Assembly (NCBI GenBank): GCA_030668875.1
Contig: DAOVER010000011.1
Span: forward strand, 1 to 64,000
Direction: 5' to 3'
DNA length: 64,000 bases
DNA from: Candidatus Heimdallarchaeota archaeon
Lineage (GTDB): Archaea; Asgardarchaeota; Heimdallarchaeia; Heimdallarchaeales; Heimdallarchaeaceae
Positions 45,367-53,983 of the stretch are shown in pieces. Numbering within the stretch: the stretch's first letter is position 1; every line of letters starts with the position of its first letter. The position numbers were made by a program, and so were the translations under genes. The notes beneath the pieces are model-generated. The model did no database searches and was not told where the DNA came from. It saw only the letters and a list, made by a program, of their open reading frames with translations.

Positions 45367-45382
45367 GGGGGACAAGTGAAAA

Positions 45383-46273
45383 CTATTTTTCACCCCAAAT
45401 TTTTACTTTTGGTTCCGGTCTAGGAACATATCGTTTGAATTTATTCTTTGGATAGCCAATAGCTAAACAAGCGTATAACCCATGAGTATTTGGAAGATTT
45501 AACATATCTTTAATCTTCTTGGAACGTTTCCAACTATGAACTAAATAGCCTATAAACGTTCCCCCTAAGCCTAAACTTGGAGCTCCAAGCAATATATTCT
45601 GAGCAGCAATGTTACAATCTTCTACAGGGGCTGCAGTTTTCTTTGTAACATGAATTAGAATTAAAGTTGACGCATTATGAAAAACTTTGTCAATCCCTTT
45701 ATCACAATGATTAACATGACTATTAATTCTATACATGTTCTTTTTAGCCTGATTAAATGATTTTCTTTTACCAGCAAGTACTGCTAGAATAGTCCATAAA
45801 GGGTTACTAACTTTCTTTTGTAATTCCTTAAAGAACAAAATCATTTCATTTAATATGTCTTCAATTTGTTCTCGTTCTTTAACAATAGTATAAGCTACTT
45901 TGCGAGCATTATGACCAGTAGGTGCAAATCTACCTAAATTTATTAATTGTCTAATCTGTTCATCAGAAACCTTCTTTTCAGTGAAATATCTTATTGATCT
46001 CCTCTGTCTAATTATGGTTAAAGTATTTTGATAATTCAATCCCTTTTCAACTGTTGGAAAATCAACCTCGAGTGATGTTGTGATGAGTCTTTTATGATTT
46101 ATTGCATCAACAGGACATACTGCTACACAATGACCACAATCATGGCAAGGATCAAAATTAATTATAACAGCTTTGTTATCTTTTAGTGAGAAAAGATAAC
46201 GTGGACAAACTTCTACACAACTATTACACCCAATACAAGTATCCAAAACTTCGATGAAAGCTTTAGTTGACAT
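45383..46273 (-). CDS. Ferredoxin-domain nitroreductase family protein
   Basis: The N-terminal part has two 4Fe-4S sites, CIGCNSCVEVCP near 13-24 and CHDCGHCVAVCP near 42-53. It is followed by a nitroreductase domain with RQRRSIRYF and GRFAPTGHNARK (FMN binding) and a C-terminal LGLGGTFIG segment. Such fusions pass electrons from ferredoxin-type clusters to FMN for reduction of unknown substrates. The length of 296 residues is usual for this fusion. It shares no operon with the next gene, which lies 43 bases upstream on the same strand. Confidence 0.9.
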   Translation of the reverse strand: MSTKAFIEVLDTCIGCNSCVEVCPRYLFSLKDNKAVIINFDPCHDCGHCVAVCPVDAINHKRLITTSLEVDFPTVEKGLNYQNTLTIIRQRRSIRYFTEKKVSDEQIRQLINLGRFAPTGHNARKVAYTIVKEREQIEDILNEMILFFKELQKKVSNPLWTILAVLAGKRKSFNQAKKNMYRINSHVNHCDKGIDKVFHNASTLILIHVTKKTAAPVEDCNIAAQNILLGAPSLGLGGTFIGYLVHSWKRSKKIKDMLNLPNTHGLYACLAIGYPKNKFKRYVPRPEPKVKIWGEK

Positions 46274-46316
46274 TAGAGAAGTTAATTGCTAGTACTAAAA
46301 AAAGATTGTCTGTCAT

Positions 46317-47333
46317 TTAAATTAACTTGGATATAGTTTCTACTTTAGATAATGGTACTGGAATGGGATCAGGATACATCATATCTTGGAATATCTTCTC
46401 TTGATTCATAAGAGGGGTATACCCCAAACCTTTCAATTTATCCACATTCATCTTGCATTCTTTCCCAATAATTTGTGCATACTCTCTATTAAAGACTGGA
46501 TCCTTTCTTGGAGTGAGGATATGTGTAAACATCTCAAGCACCCATGCACCAAAGTATACAAGTGGATAAGGTAGGTAATATTTGAATCTGTTTTTTCCTT
46601 TCAAATGCATCTCAATATCCATTATCAAATCCTTCAAAGAAATATCACAAGATGTAGCATTAAATGACTCAATTATTGATCTATTTGCAATGAGTATTGA
46701 TTCAAGAGCTCTTCCAATATCGTATGGGTGTATAATAGAAAAATTATGATTAGGGTTCCCCATAATTGGAAAAATATTTGCATTAACAAGTTTTCTAACT
46801 ATTGGATAGAAATGTCTATCATCTTTACCAAGAACAACAGGTAAACGAACAATTCCTCCTTTCATTCCAACTTCTTCTGATAGTGTCTTAACGTTTTTTT
46901 CAGCTTCAACCTTTGATTGTGCATAATTTCCAAGTGGCTTAACGTTGTGTTCTTCACATATCGGTGTTTCTTCTATTTTTCCGTATACTGCAATTGAACT
47001 AGTAAAAAGAAACGATTTAACATCTGATTCTATAGCAGCTTCAAGAACGTTTTTAGTCCCTTCAACATTGATTTTATGAAATAATTCTTTCTTTGTATGA
47101 GGATGAACTGCTCCAGCTAAGTGCCAAACTGAGTCAAACTGACCTTCTTTGAACTCTTTAGCAAGTACATCCTTGTTTGTTATATCTCCCTTGATGTACC
47201 CAACATCAGAAAAATGGTCCACAGGTATTTCCCTTACTAAACCTGTTAAATCAGAATAACCTTGACTAAGAAGATAATGTAAAACTCCTTGACCAGAACA
47301 TCCTGTTGCTCCAGTCACTAATATCTTAGTCAT
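46317..47333 (-). CDS. NAD-dependent epimerase/dehydratase (extended SDR)
   Basis: The Rossmann motif is TGATGCSGQGVLHYL (GxxGxxG form) at the start, the catalytic YAQSK near 139 has the Tyr-x-x-x-Lys pair, and LFTSSIAVYGK provides the Ser. It belongs to the extended SDR class with 3beta-HSD/NSDHL-like similarity. The likely substrate is a nucleotide sugar or a hydroxy-lipid. The C-terminal region has a hydrophobic segment (PLVYFGAWVLEMF) that may rest at the membrane, as in the steroid-dehydrogenase subclass. Confidence 0.85.
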   Translation of the reverse strand: MTKILVTGATGCSGQGVLHYLLSQGYSDLTGLVREIPVDHFSDVGYIKGDITNKDVLAKEFKEGQFDSVWHLAGAVHPHTKKELFHKINVEGTKNVLEAAIESDVKSFLFTSSIAVYGKIEETPICEEHNVKPLGNYAQSKVEAEKNVKTLSEEVGMKGGIVRLPVVLGKDDRHFYPIVRKLVNANIFPIMGNPNHNFSIIHPYDIGRALESILIANRSIIESFNATSCDISLKDLIMDIEMHLKGKNRFKYYLPYPLVYFGAWVLEMFTHILTPRKDPVFNREYAQIIGKECKMNVDKLKGLGYTPLMNQEKIFQDMMYPDPIPVPLSKVETISKLI

Positions 47334-47483
47334 ATTGATTTAAATGAAATTAGCTCATTCAAAAATATTATCCTTCATACTGACACTTAAAGAGAATCAA
47401 GTTATTCTCCAATATGTAAGAGGTGTATCCTAATGAATAGATTATAACTATAAGCTAATTGAGATTCAAATAAGCATTTTATT

Positions 47484-47494
47484 ATTTATATAAC
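47484..47494 (+). promoter_or_regulatory. TATA-like box for CoA-disulfide reductase gene
   Basis: ATTTATATAAC lies about 80 bases before the ATG at 47574, which has its own GGTG ribosome site nine bases upstream, so this transcript probably has a leader. Confidence 0.4.
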
Positions 47495-47573
47495 CATGGT
47501 CAGACAGTTAGCTTTTAAACATTTGTCCAAACATTCTCCAAGAATTTAGCTCATATTAAAGGTGTAAACTTAA

Positions 47574-49286
47574 ATGGTACAAAAAGTTGTAATTGTTGGT
47601 GGTGTTGCCGGTGGTGCATCTACAGCCACCAGATTGAGAAGATTGGATGAATTTGCAGAGATAATAATCTTGGAACGAGGACCGTATGTTAGTTTTGCTA
47701 ATTGTGGTCTTCCGTACTATGTTGGAAGAATTATCAAGACACAAGATGCTTTAGTTCTTCAAACCCCAGCAGATTTTCTGAACAAATTTAATATTGATGT
47801 TAGGGTCAATAATGAGGCTATATCAATAGATCGAAATAAAAAAGAAGTTCTTGTAAAGAATCTTCAAGATGGCGAGGAATACAAACTTCCCTATGATAAA
47901 CTGGTTCTGTCTCCAGGAGCAGAACCAATAAGACCAGGATTTGAAGGAATAGATACAATACCTGTTTTTACTTTAAGGAATATTCCTGATACTAAGAAAA
48001 TCGAGGAATTTATCAGCACTAAAAATCCAACATCAGCTGTTGTAATAGGTGGAGGTTATATTGGTTTAGAAATGGCTGAAAATCTATCTCATAGAGGAAT
48101 CAGGGTTACAGTTGTTGAGTTATTAGATCAGGTTCTACCTACTTTTGATAAAGAAATGGCTCAGTTCATAAATAATGAAATTATTCTAAACAGGATTAAA
48201 CTTGTTCTTGCTGATGGAGTGAAATCATTCTGTGAAAATCCAAAAGGAAGTGTAGGACAATATAATGTTTGTACACAGAGTGGACAAAACCTCGAAGCTG
48301 ATCTTATTATTCTCTCTATAGGAGTCAGACCAGAGTCTCAGTTAGCAAAAGATGCTGGTTTAGAGTTAACAGATAGAGGTTTCATAGTTGTGGATAAACA
48401 CATGCAAACTTCTGATGAAGATATTTATGCTGTTGGTGATGTAATTCAAATAACCAATTATATTACTAATGAATTTACTGTTGCTCCTCTTGCTGGTCCA
48501 GCAAATAGGCAAGGAAGAATAGCAGCTGATAATCTCGCAGGTAGAGATTCAGAATACAAAGGAGTTTTAGGCACAGCAGTTTTACAATTGTTCAGTCAAA
48601 CAGCAGCTCAAACAGGACTTACAGAGAAACAATTAGTTAAAACAGACATCAAATTTGAAAAAATGTATGTACATCCAAAAAACCATGCAGGATATTACCC
48701 CGAAGCTTTTCCAATTCACATGAAGCTATTATATAATATAGATGATGGAAAAATTCTTGGAGCTCAAGCAATTGGTGGAGCAGGTACAGAGAAAAGAATA
48801 GATGTCATTGCAACAGTTATTTACTACGGTGGAACTATTTATGATCTTCAAGATTTAGAACTTAGTTATGCTCCTCCATTCGGAAGTGCAAGAGATGCTG
48901 TAAATATGGTAGGATTTGCTGCTTCAAATGTGCATATGGGTGATGTTAAATTATGGCATTGGCATGATGCAGAGAAAATCTCTAAAGAAGATTGTACTAT
49001 CATAGATGTTCGTCCTCCTGAAGATCATGAAGCTGGTACTTTACCTGGTGCAATTAATATCCCACTAGGACAGATACGGTCAAGGTTAAATGAGATACCA
49101 AAAGATAAGCCAGTTTATGTCCATTGTATGGTCGGTTTCTCCTCATATATAGCCTACAGAATTCTTCAAGCTAATGGATATAATGTTAGAAACCTAGCTG
49201 GTGGCTATCAAACATATCAAATGGCTAATTTACCACCTGGTGGTCATGTCGGCGAACTAAAGCCATACGATCCACAAAGACACTAA
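47574..49286 (+). CDS. CoA-disulfide/persulfide reductase with C-terminal rhodanese domain
   Basis: The flavoprotein has FAD motif VVIVGGVAGGASTATRLRR, the catalytic Cys44 in FANCGLPYYVG (single active-site Cys of CoADR) and a second nucleotide site VVIGGGYIGLEMAENL. A rhodanese domain (about 460-560) ends with the Cys518 loop VHCMVGFSSYIA. CoADR-rhodanese fusions reduce CoA persulfide/polysulfide with NAD(P)H, making H2S. Its position next to a sulfhydrogenase operon, which in Thermococcales also reduces polysulfide, suggests a shared sulfur role. The length of 570 is the standard fusion size. Confidence 0.92.
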   Translation: MVQKVVIVGGVAGGASTATRLRRLDEFAEIIILERGPYVSFANCGLPYYVGRIIKTQDALVLQTPADFLNKFNIDVRVNNEAISIDRNKKEVLVKNLQDGEEYKLPYDKLVLSPGAEPIRPGFEGIDTIPVFTLRNIPDTKKIEEFISTKNPTSAVVIGGGYIGLEMAENLSHRGIRVTVVELLDQVLPTFDKEMAQFINNEIILNRIKLVLADGVKSFCENPKGSVGQYNVCTQSGQNLEADLIILSIGVRPESQLAKDAGLELTDRGFIVVDKHMQTSDEDIYAVGDVIQITNYITNEFTVAPLAGPANRQGRIAADNLAGRDSEYKGVLGTAVLQLFSQTAAQTGLTEKQLVKTDIKFEKMYVHPKNHAGYYPEAFPIHMKLLYNIDDGKILGAQAIGGAGTEKRIDVIATVIYYGGTIYDLQDLELSYAPPFGSARDAVNMVGFAASNVHMGDVKLWHWHDAEKISKEDCTIIDVRPPEDHEAGTLPGAINIPLGQIRSRLNEIPKDKPVYVHCMVGFSSYIAYRILQANGYNVRNLAGGYQTYQMANLPPGGHVGELKPYDPQRH

Positions 49287-49288
49287 CC

Positions 49289-49316
49289 TTCTCTTTTTCT
49301 TCCTTTTTTCTTTCTG
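49289..49316 (+). terminator. Poly-T terminator
   Basis: TTCTCTTTTTCTTCCTTTTTTC follows the stop of the reductase gene and separates it from the hydrogenase operon. Confidence 0.5.
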
Positions 49317-49356
49317 TTAATAACCGGTAATAATACTCAGTCTATGTTAATTGTTT

Positions 49357-49416
49357 TAGTTATTCATTATATTTAATAGGAATAAGATAATTATTATAGC
49401 TATTCATTATTTTAAA
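49357..49416. repeat. Two 20-base direct repeats in hydrogenase promoter
   Basis: TAGTTATTCATTATATTTAA (49357-49376) and TAGCTATTCATTATTTTAAA (49397-49416) agree at 17 of 20 bases, exactly 40 bases apart, about 50-110 bases before the TATA-like box of the hydrogenase operon. They may be regulator sites. Confidence 0.5.
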
Positions 49417-49466
49417 CAAAACAGTGTTATATTAATAGTTTTTATTTCCATGTTATCTACAAATAC

Positions 49467-49475
49467 TTTATATAT
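49467..49475 (+). promoter_or_regulatory. TATA box of hydrogenase operon
   Basis: TTTATATAT is centred about 28 bases before ATG 49499, which fits a leaderless message. Confidence 0.5.
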
Positions 49476-49498
49476 TCTACAATATTTTCAAAATTATA

Positions 49499-50542
49499 AT
49501 GAAGACTTATAAAATGCCAAAAAATGTGTTTCCTGACTTCATTGAGTTAATCAAAACAAAAGGGAAACTGTTTGGACCAGTTAAGCAAAAGAGTAAATAT
49601 TCTTTTGAAGAAATCAGTGATGTGCAAGATCTTGATTTTGACTACCAACGAACAGTTTTAGGAGTGAAAAAATTCTTAACTCCTCCAAGATACAAGACCT
49701 TAAGCTTCGACAAAGAAGGTACAAAGGACATTATTGACGAGCCTGAAACAAATATCGTTATAGGGGTACATCCTTGTGATATTCATGCCATTAAAATCTT
49801 GGATAGACTTTTCCTGGGTAATATAATAGATCCATACTATGCAAGTAAAAGAGAGAATTTGACAATTATCGGTCATTCTTGTCTTCCAGATGACAAGTGT
49901 TTGTGCCAATCAACTGGAACAGATATGGTTGAGGATGGATTTGATCTCTTCTTAACAGAGTTAGAAGAATATTATTTAGTTTGGGTTGGTTCCGATAAAG
50001 GACTTGCTCTTACAATAGCAGCTGGTGATTTACTTTCTGAAGATATTTCAGACGAAAGTATAAGGGAATATGTTAGATGGCAACAAAAGCGTTCATCAAT
50101 GTTCAAAGCTGTTATGCCTTCATTCAAGTATATGGCAGACATTATTACTTTAAACTATGACAGTGAAATATGGGAGCAATTTGGAGAAAAATGTTTGTCT
50201 TGCGGGACTTGCAGTTTAGTATGTCCTACATGCAATTGTTTCAATGTCGATGACAAAATTCTAATGAATGCAGAGGAAGGGTTCCGTGAAAGAATGTTAG
50301 ATAGCTGTACTTTACCATATTATTCAATGGTAGCAGGAGATCATGACTTTAGACCAGATAGAACAACAAGGTTGAAATTATATTATACTCATAAACTCAA
50401 AGAATACATTGGACGATGGGGTCAACCTGGTTGTGTCGGGTGCGGACGATGTGTAACATATTGTCCCGTTGATATTAACGTAATAACTGTCTCTGAAGCA
50501 CTGTTTGGAGAAGTTTGTGATACCAAAGAGGTGTGTGAATAA
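49499..50542 (+). CDS. hydB: Sulfhydrogenase beta subunit (iron-sulfur)
   Basis: This is the electron-relay subunit of a soluble group 3b-type hydrogenase. After an N-terminal region of 230 residues with IVIGVHPCDIHAI, it holds two ferredoxin-like clusters: CLSCGTCSLVCPTC near 232 and CVGCGRCVTYCP near 312. It resembles subunit A of anaerobic sulfite reductase as well as HydB. The stop overlaps the start of the gamma gene. It links the NAD(P)-binding gamma subunit to the hydrogenase core. Archaeal hydB/hydG/hydD/hydA order is retained. Confidence 0.9.
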   Translation: MKTYKMPKNVFPDFIELIKTKGKLFGPVKQKSKYSFEEISDVQDLDFDYQRTVLGVKKFLTPPRYKTLSFDKEGTKDIIDEPETNIVIGVHPCDIHAIKILDRLFLGNIIDPYYASKRENLTIIGHSCLPDDKCLCQSTGTDMVEDGFDLFLTELEEYYLVWVGSDKGLALTIAAGDLLSEDISDESIREYVRWQQKRSSMFKAVMPSFKYMADIITLNYDSEIWEQFGEKCLSCGTCSLVCPTCNCFNVDDKILMNAEEGFRERMLDSCTLPYYSMVAGDHDFRPDRTTRLKLYYTHKLKEYIGRWGQPGCVGCGRCVTYCPVDINVITVSEALFGEVCDTKEVCE

Positions 50543-51402
50543 TGATTGATGGAAAGAAATCAAAAATCGAAAATACATATAAATCACATCCTGTAGAAAT
50601 ATTAGGAATTAAGGATTTAACCAGTGATACTCGATACTTCAAAGTCAGATTTATGGATGAAGAAATGAAAAAACAATTTGTATACAAACCAGGTCAGTTT
50701 GTTATATTTTCAATCCCAGGACTTGGAGAAGCAACATTTTCTATATCTTCTCCACCTACAAGAAGGGATTTCATAGAGTTTGGTATTAGACGAGTAGGAT
50801 CATTTACTGAAGCGTATTTCAAACTTAAAGAAGGAGATACTTTTGAGATGAGAGGACCTTATGGTAATGGTTTTGATATGGAGAGCTTACAAGGAAGAGA
50901 CCTTATTATTATAGCTGGTGGGTTAGGAGCAGTTCCATTAAGATCTGCATTGTTATATGCTGAAGATAGACGAGAAGATTTCAATCAAGTATTCTTCTTA
51001 AATGGTGCTCGTTCTCCAGAGGATATGCTCTTCAGAGAGGATTTCAAGGCGATGGCAGCAAGAGGTATTCTTGACACAAGACTTTCAGTTGATGAAGATC
51101 CTACAGGAGAATGGCCTTATGAAGTAGGTTTTGTAACAGCTTTGATTCCTAAATTAGCAGAAAAAATCAATCCTGAAAACACTACAGCTTTAATATGCGG
51201 ACCTCCTATAATGTATAAGTTTGTTATTCAAGAATTATTAAAAATAAATGTTCCTAAAGACCAAATCCTGATGACTTTAGAAAGAAGAATGAAATGTGGT
51301 CAAGGACATTGTGGTCATTGTGCAATAGGTGGGAGATATACCTGTTTAGATGGGCCAATCTTTACGTATTATGATGTACAACATATAAAGGAGTTAATCT
51401 AA
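50542..51402 (+). CDS. hydG: Sulfhydrogenase gamma subunit (FAD/NAD(P)-binding)
   Basis: The protein has the ferredoxin-NADP reductase fold: the FAD motif near FKVRFMDEEM...FVIFSIPG and TFSISSPP, the NAD(P) loop IIIAGGLGAVPLRSALL, and a C-terminal 2Fe-2S site with CGQGHCGHCAIGGRYTC near 252-268. It passes hydride from NAD(P)H to the beta subunit's clusters. The gene is overlapped by hydB and lies one base from the small-subunit gene. PyrK and sulfite reductase B are related; the operon context makes HydG the call. Confidence 0.9.
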   Translation: MIDGKKSKIENTYKSHPVEILGIKDLTSDTRYFKVRFMDEEMKKQFVYKPGQFVIFSIPGLGEATFSISSPPTRRDFIEFGIRRVGSFTEAYFKLKEGDTFEMRGPYGNGFDMESLQGRDLIIIAGGLGAVPLRSALLYAEDRREDFNQVFFLNGARSPEDMLFREDFKAMAARGILDTRLSVDEDPTGEWPYEVGFVTALIPKLAEKINPENTTALICGPPIMYKFVIQELLKINVPKDQILMTLERRMKCGQGHCGHCAIGGRYTCLDGPIFTYYDVQHIKELI

Positions 51403-51403
51403 A

Positions 51404-52195
51404 ATGTGGAAAAGAGAAAAGAAGCCTATTGTTGGTGTTTTTGGTTTTTCTGGGTGTGCTGGTGATCAATTAGCTATACTTCACATGGAAGACAGTACAA
51501 TTGATTTCTTTACAAGCGCAGATATCAAATTCTTCCATATGGCTCAATCTCATCAAGAAGTTCCAAAAATGGATATTGCCCTTGTTGAAGGAAGTATAAA
51601 CACTCAAAGGCAACTAAGAGAATTAAAAGAAATTCGCGAAATGGCAGATATTGTTGTAGCACTAGGCACATGTGCTTGTTATGGTGGAATACAATATCTC
51701 GGAGAAGATGAAGAAACATTCAAAGAAAGAATGAAGTATGTTTACGGTAAAAGCGGAGAAGTTCCAGAATTTTTAGATCTTGTAGGAAAACCCAAGCCGG
51801 CTCAACCAATCAGTGATTTCATTGATGTTGATATCATGATTCCAGGCTGTCCTATTTCTGCAGAAAACTTTGTGCCAATTTATACAAAATTGATCAGTGG
51901 GTTATTACCTCAGAAGTATCCTATGCCAGTTTGTGTTGAATGTAAATATGAAGGAAACGATTGTTTCTTACTCCATGGAAAGTACTGTTTAGGACCAGTA
52001 ACCTCAGCAGGTTGTAATGCTATCTGTCCCAGCATGGATATTTCCTGTGTTGGATGTTTTGGTACATATGAAGGTGCAAATTATCCTTCCATGATTAGCA
52101 AACTGAAGGAAATTGGTTTAACTGAAGAAGAAGCAATAAGAAAATTGAAGCTGTTTGGCGGTAATAAAGTCGAACAAGCGTTAAAAGGTGATTGA
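51404..52195 (+). CDS. hydD: Sulfhydrogenase small (delta) subunit
   Basis: The iron-sulfur subunit has the proximal-cluster region FGFSGCAGDQ (Cys18), in which the usual second Cys of CxxC is Asp21, with further ligands in GTCACYGG and PGCPI. Two more clusters are formed by CVECKYEGNDC and the late CPSMDISCVGC group. Aspartate at this site is reported for related group 3 enzymes such as F420-reducing hydrogenase, from memory. The gene lies between gamma and alpha, and its GGTGATT tail acts as the ribosome site of the large subunit. Confidence 0.9.
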   Translation: MWKREKKPIVGVFGFSGCAGDQLAILHMEDSTIDFFTSADIKFFHMAQSHQEVPKMDIALVEGSINTQRQLRELKEIREMADIVVALGTCACYGGIQYLGEDEETFKERMKYVYGKSGEVPEFLDLVGKPKPAQPISDFIDVDIMIPGCPISAENFVPIYTKLISGLLPQKYPMPVCVECKYEGNDCFLLHGKYCLGPVTSAGCNAICPSMDISCVGCFGTYEGANYPSMISKLKEIGLTEEEAIRKLKLFGGNKVEQALKGD

Positions 52196-52197
52196 AA

Positions 52198-53484
52198 ATG
52201 GCTGAAAAAACAATAAGTGTCGATGTTATTTCCAGGGTAGAAGGAGACGGTGGAATTCAAGTCTTTACCAAAGATGGCAAAGTGGATAAAGTCCTAGTTG
52301 ATATTTTTGAAGGACCACGTATGATTGAAGCTCTTGTAAGAGGAAAAACATACCAAGAAAATCTTTCCTTAGTCTCACGTATCTGTGCAATATGTACAGT
52401 TTCTCATCGAAATGTTTCAATTAAAGCAATTGAAAAAGCTCTAAAGGTAAAGGTTCCTGAGAAGGTTAAACTACTTAGAGAACTTATGCATCTTGCTGAA
52501 TATGTAGAATCACACATTTTACATGTTTATTATCTTGCTATACCTGATTTCTTCAAGCAACCATCTGCAATAGCATTAATACCAACTCATGGTGAAACTG
52601 TTATCCAAGCAGTTACAATGAAAAAGTATGGTACAGAATTAATGCAACTTCTTATGGGTAGAAAGATACATGGAGAGAATCCTCAAATTGGTGGATTTGG
52701 ACGAATACCAACAAACGAAGAATTAGACAAATTCCTTGAAAACGCTGCTGAGTATCAATCCTGGGTATCAGCTATTATTGATCTAATGGCAACATTACCC
52801 ATACCAGAATATGGTGTTAGAGATACTACATTCATGTGTTGTAATCCTGCAGATGGTAAATTTGGTTTTGAGGGTGACACAATTCTTATCTCTACAGGAG
52901 AAGAATATCCAGTAGAAGATTATAAGAATATGACAAATGAAAGAGTTGTTTCTCATAGCTATGCTAAACGTTCAAAATATCAAGACAAATCATTTTCAGT
53001 TAGTGCTCTTGCAAGACTTGCGCTAATTGGTGATAGATTAACAGGTGAAGCAAAAGAGAAGTATGATAAATATTTCAACGAAAGCTGGAAGTCAAATCCG
53101 ATATATAATAACTTGTGTCAGGCAATTGAAGCGCTCTGGGCTTTTGAACAGATACCAATCCTCATCGAAAAAATCAAAGTTTTGCCCGATCAAGAAATGG
53201 CTGTTCCTGAGGTATTAGATGGTACTGCAACAGCTGCAGTTGAAGCTCCACGAGGTACTTTATATCATACATATGAAATCAAGGATGGAATAATTGTCAA
53301 TGCAGATATCATTACACCTACAGCTCAATTCCTTGATGATATTGAAAAATACATTTGGGTAGCAGCAGAGAAATTATTAGCAGAAGACAATCCTGATACT
53401 GAACTTCATTTGGAAATGATTGCTAGGTCATATGACCCTTGCATATCATGTAGTTGTCATATGGTAAAACTGGTGAAAGAGTAA
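52198..53484 (+). CDS. hydA: Sulfhydrogenase large (alpha) subunit, [NiFe] centre
   Basis: The N-terminal nickel ligands are in RICAICTVSHR near residue 64, with Ala where many families have Gly, and the C-terminal ligands are in DPCISCSCH near 414. The tail MVKLVKE after this His would be removed by the maturation protease encoded next. The protein makes the active site that oxidises or evolves H2. The start is ATG 52198 with the GGTGATT ribosome site; the TTG at 52192 was not used. Length 429 is typical for group 3b. Confidence 0.93.
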   Translation: MAEKTISVDVISRVEGDGGIQVFTKDGKVDKVLVDIFEGPRMIEALVRGKTYQENLSLVSRICAICTVSHRNVSIKAIEKALKVKVPEKVKLLRELMHLAEYVESHILHVYYLAIPDFFKQPSAIALIPTHGETVIQAVTMKKYGTELMQLLMGRKIHGENPQIGGFGRIPTNEELDKFLENAAEYQSWVSAIIDLMATLPIPEYGVRDTTFMCCNPADGKFGFEGDTILISTGEEYPVEDYKNMTNERVVSHSYAKRSKYQDKSFSVSALARLALIGDRLTGEAKEKYDKYFNESWKSNPIYNNLCQAIEALWAFEQIPILIEKIKVLPDQEMAVPEVLDGTATAAVEAPRGTLYHTYEIKDGIIVNADIITPTAQFLDDIEKYIWVAAEKLLAEDNPDTELHLEMIARSYDPCISCSCHMVKLVKE

Positions 53485-53949
53485 TTGTCTATCTCCCTTC
53501 CTTTTTTTAATTCATCTGAAATCGAAAAATACGCCTTCATTTGTTTAGGTAATATTGATAGAGCAGATGATGCATTTGGCATATTAGTAGGTGAAAAACT
53601 TAAAGGAAAATACCCAGAAAATGTTTTCTCTGAGCTAGATAACGATTTGTCTGTTTTTCTTTTTGATTTGATTGAAAATAAGCAAGTACAGCATGTTTTT
53701 CTCATTGATGCTGTAGATTTCAATGGTGAACATGGTGAAATCATCGTAAAAGAAGATTTTGACACAAAAATAACACAAATATCAACTCATACTATCCCCT
53801 ATAAACAAATCAAGAACATTATTGAAGTGAAAGGTAAGAAATTTCAACTTATCGGAGCCCAAGTAAAGGATTTAACTTTTTTGGGAGAAGTTTCAACAGA
53901 GATTCTGGACGCAGTTGAAAAAGTAGTCGAGTTTTTCATTAAAGATTAA
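53485..53949 (+). CDS. Hydrogenase maturation protease (HycI/HyaD-like)
   Basis: The protein directly follows the large subunit. It has FICLGNIDRADDAFGILVGEKL, the GNxxxxDDGxG pattern that binds Ni in the family, with Ala in place of the usual Gly; the second acidic ligand is probably in VFLIDAVDFN and a later His in ISTHTIP. It cleaves the C-terminal tail of HydA after metal insertion. The start is TTG at 53485, one base after the previous stop, with GGTGAAAGAG upstream. Altered motif residues leave some doubt about its activity. Confidence 0.85.
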   Translation: MSISLPFFNSSEIEKYAFICLGNIDRADDAFGILVGEKLKGKYPENVFSELDNDLSVFLFDLIENKQVQHVFLIDAVDFNGEHGEIIVKEDFDTKITQISTHTIPYKQIKNIIEVKGKKFQLIGAQVKDLTFLGEVSTEILDAVEKVVEFFIKD

Positions 53950-53983
53950 ACATTTTTATATTACTAACGATTTTTTTATTAAT

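Noticed and set aside
47334-47573. 240-base divergent gap as a small gene or RNA
   Set aside because: Only very short frames occur; the gap contains promoter-like sequence and a leader for the reductase gene.
53485-53949. Hydrogenase maturation protease called a different gene because of the DDAFG change
   Set aside because: The position after the large subunit and the remaining GNxxxxDD pattern outweigh one altered residue.
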